A DNA stretch of 64,000 nucleotides from NCBI RefSeq assembly GCF_014069575.1, contig NZ_CP059675.1:310001-374000 (forward strand), read 5' to 3'. The position numbers and the translations under genes are program-made. This DNA comes from Schaalia sp. JY-X169 (GTDB taxonomy: Bacteria; Actinomycetota; Actinomycetes; Actinomycetales; Actinomycetaceae). This document shows, in pieces, positions 55,370 through 62,101 of this stretch; positions within the stretch are counted from its first letter, which is position 1; each line of letters begins with the position of its first letter. A model generated the notes under the pieces. That model ran no database searches and was not told where the DNA came from. It saw nothing but the letters and a program-made list of their open reading frames with translations.

Positions 55370-56943
55370 ACTTGCTGATCCCAATGGAGCCTACTTTCAC
55401 TGCGCCCCAGATCGATTGGGTGCCGCTTGTGCCGGTCATTATCGTTCTGGGTGGCGCGGTTATCGGGGTCCTCATCGAGGCCTTTGCGTCGGTCAAGCAC
55501 CGCAGAGTCATCAACATTGTCTGGTCACTGTTGGTTGTGGCAGCCGCGTTTGTTACGTCAGTTGCGGAGTGGCTGCGCGCTAGCACCGACCCGATAGTGG
55601 TTGGGGAGTACGTAGACGATACGTGGACCGTTGCAATGCAGGTCATCATCACGCTGATTGGTTTCTTGGCGCTGCTGGTGCTGGCTGATCGCTCAGAACT
55701 TCGTGATGGGGCCTTCGCGGCCCAACCTTCAGATCGACCCGGTTCTGGTGAAGAGGCGCTGAGCCTCGCTAAGCATTACCAGCGCAGCGAGTTCTTCCCC
55801 CTGGTGCTTTTCAGCATCGGTGGCATGATGCTGTTCCCGGCAACGGACTCGCTGCTGACTATGTTCGTAGCGTTGGAAGTCATGTCGCTACCGCTTTACA
55901 TCCTGGTGGCATCTGCCCGTAGGCGTCGCGACCTGTCGCAGGAAGCCGCGATCAAGTACTTCATCCTGGGTTCGTTTGCATCTGCGTTCTTCCTCATGGG
56001 TTCGGCTCTTCTGTACGGATTCTCCGGTGGCTCACTCCGTCTTGGAGCCATTGCCGCAGCCGTGCCGACGGTCGCAGGAATGGACATGATCCTCCTTATT
56101 GGTGTGTTCATGGTGATGGTTGGCCTCCTTTTCAAAGTTGCTGCCTTCCCCTTCCACGAGTGGACTCCGGACGTCTACACCGGTGCGCCCACTCCCGTCA
56201 CCGGCTTCATGGCTGCAGGCGTCAAGGTGGCTGCCTTCGGCGCACTCGTGCGTTTCTATTTCTCGGTTGCGGGTCACCTCAAGTGGGACTTCGCGCTGGT
56301 CTTCGCAGTGCTCGCGGCGGCAACCGTTATCTTCGGTACCTTTGGCGGCCTAGTACAGAAGAACATCAAGCGTCTTCTTGCCTACTCGTCGGTAGCCCAC
56401 GCGGGTTTCGTCCTCATCGGCGTACTCGCATTGGTCCAAGGTTCCGCGGGTGCAGTTGCTTTCTACCTCCTGACATACGGCATCGCCACGGTGGGGGCCT
56501 TCGGCATCGTCGGTCTGGTACGCGTCAAGTCTGCTGATGGTGCAATCGGTGGTGAAGCTAATCTGGTTTCCCAATGGGCGGGCCTCGGTAAGAGGTCACC
56601 CTTCCTCGCCTTCTCGATGCTGATCTTCCTGCTGTCCTTTGCGGGTATTCCGCTTACCTCTGGTTTCATTGGAAAATTTGTTGTTTTCTCCGCTGGTATA
56701 CAAGGCGGCCTCGGATGGCTTGTTGGCATCAGCCTTGCGGCCTCCGTGGTTACGGCCGCGGTTTACTTCCGCGTCGTACAGGTGATGTTCTTCCGTGAGC
56801 CCGCCGAGGGCGTGACCGTGGTGCGTTCCGCAGGTCTTGCAGAGGTAGCCATTGGGGTTACCGCGGTTCTTACCGTGCTGTTGGGAATCTTCCCTGCCCC
56901 TGTGCTTGATCTACTCAACCAAATTACGATCCTGATTCCATGA
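55366..56943 (+). CDS. nuoN: NADH-quinone oxidoreductase subunit N
   Basis: A 525-residue antiporter-like subunit. Key text is LFVALEVMSLPLYILV-type (MFVALEVMSLPLYILVASAR), LFKVAAFPFHEWTPDVYTGA and LAYSSVAHAGFVLIGV. A polar loop of about 35 residues sits between helices 3 and 4. The GTG overlaps nuoM by four bases, and the polyprenyl synthase gene overlaps its stop by four, so quinone side-chain synthesis is coupled to complex I expression. Confidence 0.96.
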   Translation: MNLLIPMEPTFTAPQIDWVPLVPVIIVLGGAVIGVLIEAFASVKHRRVINIVWSLLVVAAAFVTSVAEWLRASTDPIVVGEYVDDTWTVAMQVIITLIGFLALLVLADRSELRDGAFAAQPSDRPGSGEEALSLAKHYQRSEFFPLVLFSIGGMMLFPATDSLLTMFVALEVMSLPLYILVASARRRRDLSQEAAIKYFILGSFASAFFLMGSALLYGFSGGSLRLGAIAAAVPTVAGMDMILLIGVFMVMVGLLFKVAAFPFHEWTPDVYTGAPTPVTGFMAAGVKVAAFGALVRFYFSVAGHLKWDFALVFAVLAAATVIFGTFGGLVQKNIKRLLAYSSVAHAGFVLIGVLALVQGSAGAVAFYLLTYGIATVGAFGIVGLVRVKSADGAIGGEANLVSQWAGLGKRSPFLAFSMLIFLLSFAGIPLTSGFIGKFVVFSAGIQGGLGWLVGISLAASVVTAAVYFRVVQVMFFREPAEGVTVVRSAGLAEVAIGVTAVLTVLLGIFPAPVLDLLNQITILIP

Positions 56944-57953
56944 TCGCCTCGCTTGATTCTGCTTCGGATGGGGAGTTGGAACTTGCAGTTCAGGAGGGCC
57001 TTGACGAGGTCGAGGTTCTCCTGAGCCAATCCGTTTCGACCGAACGGGATCTTGTCGAAGACCTGACCCGGCACCTTGCTGTTGCAGGCGGTAAACGGTT
57101 GCGTCCGATGCTGACACTTGTGTGTAGTCACCTTGGTGCTCCGCACAGAGCGCAGTCAGAGTCTGTGCTCAAGGCAGCAACCGGAGTTGAACTCACCCAT
57201 TTGGCCTCGCTCTACCACGACGACGTCATGGACTCTGCCCCCTCGCGTCGGGGGGTTGACTCCGCACAAATGATTTGGGGAAACAACCGGGCGATCCTCG
57301 CTGGCGACCTGCTCTTTGCGCGTGCTTCATCAATAATGGCGGCCCTCGGTGAGGAAACCATTCTCTATAACGTACACACGTTTGAGAGGCTGTGCCTTGG
57401 CCAACTGAACGAGTCCTTTGGGCCGCCCGAAGGGGTCGACCCGGTCGAGTTCTACCTGCAGGTGCTCGCGGACAAGACAGGCTCACTAGTGTCAGCTGCT
57501 GCGTATTTCGGCGCGCTCCACGCGGGGGCGGGACCGGAGATCTCACGGAGTGTTCGAGACTTTGGTGAGTATGTGGGAGTCGCGTTCCAGCTGGCCGATG
57601 ACGTCCTCGACATCGTTTCCCCATCCGAGGTGACCGGGAAGACCCCGGGAACCGACCTTCGCGAGGGCGTGGACACCATGCCGGTGCTACTCCTGAGGCA
57701 AGATCTTGCCAGTGGCGTCCTCGACGAGGACGGGAAGGTCATACTCGAACTACTTGATGGCAACTTACAGTCTGATGAGGAACTGAGCCGGGTCGTTACC
57801 CTACTGGGACAGCACGACGTCATTGAGAGAACCCGTGGTCTTGCAAAGGAATGGACGAAGCGCGCGCTTGACGCCCTCGACCCGCTACCTGAGTCAGAGG
57901 CAAAAGAGGCGTTGGTCGCGTTCGCGGTGCTCATGGTGGATCGGGCTGCCTGA
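56940..57953 (+). CDS. Trans-polyprenyl diphosphate synthase (menaquinone side chain)
   Basis: A 337-residue all-trans isoprenyl synthase. The first Asp-rich motif is HDDVMD (Asp94, Asp95, Asp98) and the second is LADDVLDI (Asp220, Asp221, Asp224), with GGKRLRPML before them. Chain length cannot be fixed, but fusion to the end of the nuo operon by an ATGA overlap points to menaquinone rather than carotenoid use. It resembles the heptaprenyl/octaprenyl-type enzymes of actinobacteria (GrcC/HepT group). Confidence 0.92.
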   Translation: MIASLDSASDGELELAVQEGLDEVEVLLSQSVSTERDLVEDLTRHLAVAGGKRLRPMLTLVCSHLGAPHRAQSESVLKAATGVELTHLASLYHDDVMDSAPSRRGVDSAQMIWGNNRAILAGDLLFARASSIMAALGEETILYNVHTFERLCLGQLNESFGPPEGVDPVEFYLQVLADKTGSLVSAAAYFGALHAGAGPEISRSVRDFGEYVGVAFQLADDVLDIVSPSEVTGKTPGTDLREGVDTMPVLLLRQDLASGVLDEDGKVILELLDGNLQSDEELSRVVTLLGQHDVIERTRGLAKEWTKRALDALDPLPESEAKEALVAFAVLMVDRAA

Positions 57954-58006
57954 AGCCAGCTAGGATTGGGGCCAGTTTCGTTAGCCTGAGTAAGAGAAGA
58001 AAATCC

Positions 58007-59515
58007 GTGTCCGGTAGTTTGAAAGTGGCCGTTATCGGCGCGGGTCCCGCTGGGATCTACGCATCCGATATTCTCGCCAAGTCTGATCTAGATGTCTCCA
58101 TCGACCTGTTTGAGCGCCTTCCCGCTCCCTACGGTCTTGTTCGGTACGGGGTCGCCCCCGATCACCCGCGCATCAAACAAATCATTGTTGCACTTTTCCG
58201 TATTCTTCAGCGCGGCGATATTCGTCTCTTCGCAAATGTCGAGGTCGGAAGGGATATCTCCGTAGAGGAGCTGCGTCAGCGCTACGACGCCATCATCATT
58301 GCCACGGGTGCCGACCGTGACGCCAAGCTAGATATCGAGGGCGTGGACCTCCCACAGTCTTACGGTGCGGCCGACTTTGTCTCCTGGTACGACGGTCACC
58401 CCGACTATCCGCGCACCTGGCCCCTAGAAGCACGTCAAGTGGCGGTCATCGGCGTTGGAAATGTTGCTTTGGACGTGGCGCGAGTCCTCACCAAGCATCT
58501 TCCCGAGATGATCACCACGGATGTTCCTTCAAACGTGGCAGCTCAGTTGGCTGCAAACCCCGTTGAGGAAGTTCATGTCTTCGGGCGGCGTGGTCCCGCG
58601 CAGGTCAAGTTCACTCCGCTTGAATTGCGTGAGCTGGGGCATGTCTCGGACGTCGACATCATCGTGTCTGAAGAAGACTTTGATTTTGATGAGGGCTCAC
58701 AGCGGACCCTGAAGTCATCAAACCAGCAACGCCAGGTAGTAAAGACACTCACCTCCTATGCTTCTCGGGATCCGGAAGACCACAAGGCGTCGAGGCGGAT
58801 CTACCTGCACATGTTTGAGGCGCCGGAAGAAATCTTGGCTGACGAGGCCGGAAATGTCCGGGCACTTGTCACACAGCGCACGGAACTTACCGGGGATGGA
58901 AGTGTTGAGGGGACCGGGGCCCTGACGGAATGGCCCGTTCAAGCCGTATATCGGGCGGTGGGCTATTTCTCTTCGCCGATTCCAGGAGTGCCCTTCGATA
59001 GTCTCAGAGGTGTCGTCCCTAACATTGCGGGCCGCGTTGTGGAGGCAACCGGAGACGGCGCTGCGGTGGACGGCCTCTACGCAACGGGTTGGATTAAGCG
59101 TGGACCGGTTGGCCTCATTGGATCAACTAAGTCAGATGCACAAGAGACCATCGCAAACCTGGTGGCCGACGCTGAAGCGGGTGTCTTGCGCGCACCAACT
59201 GCCGGCCCTGTTGAAGATCTGCTAGAGGCCCGCGGTGTGTCATTCACTGACTGGCAGGGGTGGGAGCTGCTTGATGCCTACGAGCAGCAGCTGGGATCGC
59301 AGTGGGGTCCTCTCCCCAGCGGTGGTACGAGAGAACGCGTCAAGGTGATTTCCAGAAAGAAGATGATGGAGATCGCTGCCGGGGAAGATGTTGAGTCCCT
59401 CGGTCTTGCTTCGGGTGAAGACTGGGCGGCTGACCCGTTTGTGGGTGAGCCGGGTGAGCTCGGCAGCCCGACGGCGCCGCAGCGGTTTGAAGACTTCACG
59501 GGGCCAAACTCATAG
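58007..59515 (+). CDS. fprA: Ferredoxin/adrenodoxin-type NADP reductase
   Basis: A 502-residue FAD/NADP flavoprotein. The FAD fold is VAVIGAGPAGIYASDIL, followed by PAPYGLVRYGVAPDHPRIK, the family hallmark. The NADP fold is VAVIGVGNVALDVARVL, with VFGRRGPAQVKFTPLELREL, and the FAD closing segment is TGWIKRGPVGLIGSTKSDA. It shuttles electrons between NADP(H) and ferredoxin-like proteins. The GTG at 58007 is 53 bases after the synthase, so it may be cotranscribed with the respiratory genes. Confidence 0.93.
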   Translation: MSGSLKVAVIGAGPAGIYASDILAKSDLDVSIDLFERLPAPYGLVRYGVAPDHPRIKQIIVALFRILQRGDIRLFANVEVGRDISVEELRQRYDAIIIATGADRDAKLDIEGVDLPQSYGAADFVSWYDGHPDYPRTWPLEARQVAVIGVGNVALDVARVLTKHLPEMITTDVPSNVAAQLAANPVEEVHVFGRRGPAQVKFTPLELRELGHVSDVDIIVSEEDFDFDEGSQRTLKSSNQQRQVVKTLTSYASRDPEDHKASRRIYLHMFEAPEEILADEAGNVRALVTQRTELTGDGSVEGTGALTEWPVQAVYRAVGYFSSPIPGVPFDSLRGVVPNIAGRVVEATGDGAAVDGLYATGWIKRGPVGLIGSTKSDAQETIANLVADAEAGVLRAPTAGPVEDLLEARGVSFTDWQGWELLDAYEQQLGSQWGPLPSGGTRERVKVISRKKMMEIAAGEDVESLGLASGEDWAADPFVGEPGELGSPTAPQRFEDFTGPNS

Positions 59516-59535
59516 GGAGAGCTAGGCTATAGGCC

Positions 59536-60411
59536 ATGAACCGTCGCCTATCGAACACAACGAAGACCGTTGGTCTGTTTGCCCTGATGTGGGCGATCCT
59601 GCTGGCCCTCGGTGCTGCAATTTCAGCCGGGACCAACGATTCTTTGTGGCTGTGGATCTTCGCCGGGATGGGAGTGATCTCAACATTCGTCACCTACTGG
59701 AACTCGGCGACTCTTGCGCTCAAGCAGATGAACGCCTATCCCGTCACTCGGGAGGCCGCGCCGGGACTTTACGCGATTGTTGAAGACCTGACATCCAGGG
59801 CCGGAATGCCGATGCCATCCATTTGGATTGCTCCGACGCAGAACCCGAACGCATTTGCGACGGGACGCAATCCGCAGAATGCCGCAGTCTGCTGTACGGA
59901 AGGCATACTGCAGGTTCTTGACGAAAGGGAGCTACGGGGCGTCCTCGGACATGAGCTCATGCACGTGTATAACCGCGACATCCTCACGTCCTCGGTCGCT
60001 GCTGCGATGGCGGGACTGATCACGAGTCTCGCACAGTGGGCACTTCTTTTTGGTGGCCGCGACCGCGACCGGGGGGCAGGTTTTCCAGCAATCATTGCCG
60101 CACTGGCTGCGCCGATGATTGCGTCGATCGTCCAGTTGGGTATTTCGCGATCCAGGGAGTATGACGCGGACGAGGACGGGGCGCTACTAACGAACGATCC
60201 GGTCGGACTGGCCATGGCTTTGAATAAAATCGACAACCTGGGCCGCCAGGCTCCGATGGAGAGAACTCCGGACCGTGAGAGCGCCTCTGCCATGATGATT
60301 GCCAATCCTTTCCGTGGCAAGGACATGACGAAGCTGTTCTCGACGCACCCTCCTATGGAGGATCGGATTGCCCGGCTCCATGCAATGCAAGAAGAGATGA
60401 ACCAACAGTAA
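59536..60411 (+). CDS. htpX: HtpX-type M48 membrane metalloprotease
   Basis: A 291-residue zinc protease for membrane-protein quality control. Two N-terminal helices ([17 protein letters not shown] and the next) precede HELMH at 139-143 with the catalytic Glu. Another membrane pair lies around 155-200, and [14 protein letters not shown] carries the third zinc ligand. The C terminus [17 protein letters not shown] is typical. It lies 20 bases after fprA and ten bases before yajQ, so the three may share a transcript. Confidence 0.93.
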   Translation: MNRRLSNTTKTVGLFALMWAILLALGAAISAGTNDSLWLWIFAGMGVISTFVTYWNSATLALKQMNAYPVTREAAPGLYAIVEDLTSRAGMPMPSIWIAPTQNPNAFATGRNPQNAAVCCTEGILQVLDERELRGVLGHELMHVYNRDILTSSVAAAMAGLITSLAQWALLFGGRDRDRGAGFPAIIAALAAPMIASIVQLGISRSREYDADEDGALLTNDPVGLAMALNKIDNLGRQAPMERTPDRESASAMMIANPFRGKDMTKLFSTHPPMEDRIARLHAMQEEMNQQ

Positions 60412-60421
60412 GGAAATGCCA

Positions 60422-60916
60422 GTGGCTGACTCATCATTTGACGTTGTTTCAAAGATAGATGCGCAAGAGGTTGACAACGCGGTCAACCAGGCGGTCAAGG
60501 AGGTGTCCACCCGCTATGACTTCCGTGGAGTGGACGCATCCCTGAAGCAGGTCGGGGAGACGATCGTTGTGGAGGCGAACTCTGCAGAGAGGGCCATGGC
60601 TGTCATTGATGTCTTGCAGTCGAAGCTTGTTCGCCGTGGTGTGTCGCTGAAAGTGCTTGACTTGACGGATCGTGAGCCGCAGATAGCCGGGAAGATCTAC
60701 CGGTTGGTTGTCCCTTTGAAGGAGGGGATTGATCAACCCACCGCGAAGAAGATAACGAAGCTGATCCGTGATGAGGGGCCAAAGGGAGTACGAGCTCAGA
60801 TCCAGGGTGATGAGGTTCGGGTTTCTTCTAAGTCTCGCAATGACCTGCAGGACGTGATTGCACTGCTCAAAGGGGCGGATCTGGATGTTGCCCTGCAGTT
60901 TGTGAACTATCGCTAG
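60422..60916 (+). CDS. YajQ-family nucleotide-binding protein
   Basis: A 164-residue protein with two ferredoxin-like domains. [20 protein letters not shown] and [13 protein letters not shown] are the family signature. Some relatives bind cyclic di-GMP or tRNA/rRNA; the role here is unknown. The GTG at 60422 was preferred to the ATG at 60416, because AAGGA lies eight bases upstream of it and the family usually begins MADSSFD. Confidence 0.92.
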   Translation: MADSSFDVVSKIDAQEVDNAVNQAVKEVSTRYDFRGVDASLKQVGETIVVEANSAERAMAVIDVLQSKLVRRGVSLKVLDLTDREPQIAGKIYRLVVPLKEGIDQPTAKKITKLIRDEGPKGVRAQIQGDEVRVSSKSRNDLQDVIALLKGADLDVALQFVNYR

Positions 60917-61044
60917 TCATGCGTTAGTAATGCTCCTAGAGGGGCTCGGATGAGGTGCGAGAGATCACGCACTACCTCCGGGATGGAGTGGAAGATTGGG
61001 CCCAAAAGCTGGTAATCTTTCACGGCACCCACTTGAGGGTGCAA

Positions 61045-61126
61045 GGCGGATTGCCCGAGTGGCCAAAGGGAGCTGACTGTAAATCAGCCGCGGAATGCTT
61101 CGGGGGTTCAAATCCCTCATCCGCCA
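61045..61126 (+). tRNA. tRNA-Tyr (anticodon GTA)
   Basis: An 82-base class II tRNA. The acceptor stem GGCGGAT pairs with ATCCGCC, discriminator A. The anticodon stem GCTGA/TCAGC encloses CTGTAAA (anticodon GTA). The extra arm is long, as expected for bacterial tRNA-Tyr. The T arm is GGGGG-TTCAAAT-CCCTC with one mismatch-tolerant closing. CCA is not encoded. A terminator follows eight bases later. Confidence 0.95.
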
Positions 61127-61133
61127 CAGTAGG

Positions 61134-61163
61134 AAAGCCCGGAACCTAACGGAACCGGGCTTT
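61134..61163 (+). terminator. Intrinsic terminator after tRNA-Tyr
   Basis: AAAGCCCGG (61134-61142) pairs with CCGGGCTTT (61155-61163) around a 12-base loop. The right side ends in TTTT. This is a standard terminator for the tRNA transcript. Confidence 0.85.
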
Positions 61164-61189
61164 TCCGTTGCCCGGCCCGGGGTTTTGGT

Positions 61190-61271
61190 GGGGATGCGGC
61201 CATTATTGGTGTCTAAACTCGGGGATGCGGCCATTATTGGGGGATAGCGGCCATTATTGGTGTCTAAACTC
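61190..61271 (+). repeat. Repeat family 1: three near-tandem copies with core GCGGCCATTATTGG
   Basis: Copy 1 spans 61190-61220 and copy 3 spans 61241-61271. They share the core and the downstream TGTCTAAACTC, differing only at the start of the unit. Copy 2 (61221-61240) has the core but lacks the downstream half. The unit is about 31 bases. Nothing in it resembles an IS end. Confidence 0.85.
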
Positions 61272-61384
61272 CGGGGTTTGGGCGTGTCGTTAGGGTTGCC
61301 ACTTGCCTGCCCATCCTTTTCTGGCCCAGAGTCCGTCTTCGGTGGTGATGCCGGTGTCGTACTGTTTGGGGCCGCCCCCGAGCG

Positions 61385-61530
61385 TAACGGTGCGCGCTTG
61401 GCGCAACGGTGCGCGTTTGGCTTGAATAACGGCGTAATGATGCGCGAAATCGCGCCAAACGCGCACCGTTATCCAAGACTGCGCCAAACTCGCACCGTTA
61501 TCCAAGACTGCGCCAAACGCGCACAATTAT
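61385..61530. repeat. Repeat family 2: inverted and tandem copies of a 29-base unit
   Basis: Two tandem 29-base units (61452-61480 and 61481-61509) differ at one base and read GCGCCAAAC(G/T)CGCACCGTT plus ATCCAAGACT. A third, diverged copy starts at 61510. To the left, AACGGTGCGCGTTTGGC at 61405-61421 is the exact reverse complement of the unit's first part, and 61385-61404 is a second inverted copy with one change. The whole can fold into a long hairpin around 61422-61451. Confidence 0.85.
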
Positions 61531-61699
61531 TCTGGGGATGTCGGCCAGAACGTGGTGTCTTAGACGGTGTGGACGCGGGCATTGAGGGGGTGTCAAGCGC
61601 CTGTTAGTTTTGCGTGGAGAGCGACTTTGAAATTGCGTGTTTTGCGTGCTTGTTTGTTGTTTCCATGTCTCAGCTGAGGTTTGGACGATACGGAGCCGA

Positions 61700-61847
61700 C
61701 TACGCCATAGCGAGCCGACTAGGCCTAGTTCGAGTCAATAAAACAGCGTTATTCGACCAGGCTGGCTCGCTAAGGCGTAGCGGGCTCTGCAAGCCCTGGT
61801 CGGCTCGCTGGGCCTAGCTGGCTCGCTATGGCGTAGCGGGCTCTGCA
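61700..61847. repeat. Repeat family 3: direct and inverted copies of a 29-base unit
   Basis: The units at 61763-61791 and 61819-61847 match at 28 of 29 positions (TGGCTCGCTAAGGCGTAGCG, continuing GGCTCTGCA). CTACGCCATAGCGAGCC at 61700-61716 is the exact reverse complement of 61820-61836, and the flanking AGGCCTAG/GGGCCTAG motifs extend the inverted match. Variants of GGCTCGCT and CTCTGCA recur up to about 61870. Confidence 0.85.
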
Positions 61848-61925
61848 CAGCCCACTGGCTCTGCAAGCCCTGCTGACTCCGCACGGCCGGAATCTAGTGA
61901 GCATCGGCAGGTTATCCCAAGGCCT

Positions 61926-61982
61926 GCACGGTGGTTTTAGTTTGCCGCGCACGGTGGTTTTAGTTTGCCGCGCACGGTGGTT
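61926..61982 (+). repeat. Repeat family 4: 23-base perfect tandem repeat, 2.5 copies
   Basis: The 23-base unit at 61926-61948, starting GCACGGTGGTTTTAGTTTGC, is repeated exactly at 61949-61971, and its first 11 bases again at 61972-61982. No spacers separate the copies, so it is not a CRISPR array. Confidence 0.9.
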
Positions 61983-62101
61983 CCCGTCCGTTTCATTGAA
62001 GCTGGGCGATCCAGCCCCCACAGAAGTATGATTCGCGCCATAATGAGACTGCTAGCCGAAGACACCGACGTCTTTGGGAGGACAACTGGAGGGCAACCAT
62101 C

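Larger units (their letters stand above)
61164..62101. other. Gene-free segment of about 0.94 kb packed with short repeats
   Basis: No convincing gene is visible between the tRNA-Tyr terminator and the PTS gene; the open frames here have no family-like sequence and run through repeats. Four unrelated repeat families occupy much of the segment and are listed separately. The last 100 bases contain CATAAT at 62039-62044, a possible -10 for the PTS gene, without a good -35. I see no transposase, integrase or CRISPR spacer pattern. Confidence 0.7.

Noticed and set aside
60985-61018. tRNA-Tyr promoter made of TTGGGC (60996) and TAATCT (61013)
   Set aside because: The 11-base spacing is far too short for a sigma-A promoter.
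61257-61607. Open frame of 116 codons in the repeat segment
   Set aside because: It runs straight through two repeat families, has no ribosome site and no family-like sequence.
61926-61982. CRISPR array
   Set aside because: The 23-base copies are directly adjacent without spacers and there are no cas genes in the window.
61614-62021. Open frames on both strands around repeat family 3
   Set aside because: They consist mainly of translated repeat units with biased composition; no start signal or recognisable domain.
61983-62101. BglG/LicT antiterminator RNA site before the PTS gene
   Set aside because: Only a short five-pair stem (62001-62015) is present, with no overlapping terminator and no antiterminator gene nearby.
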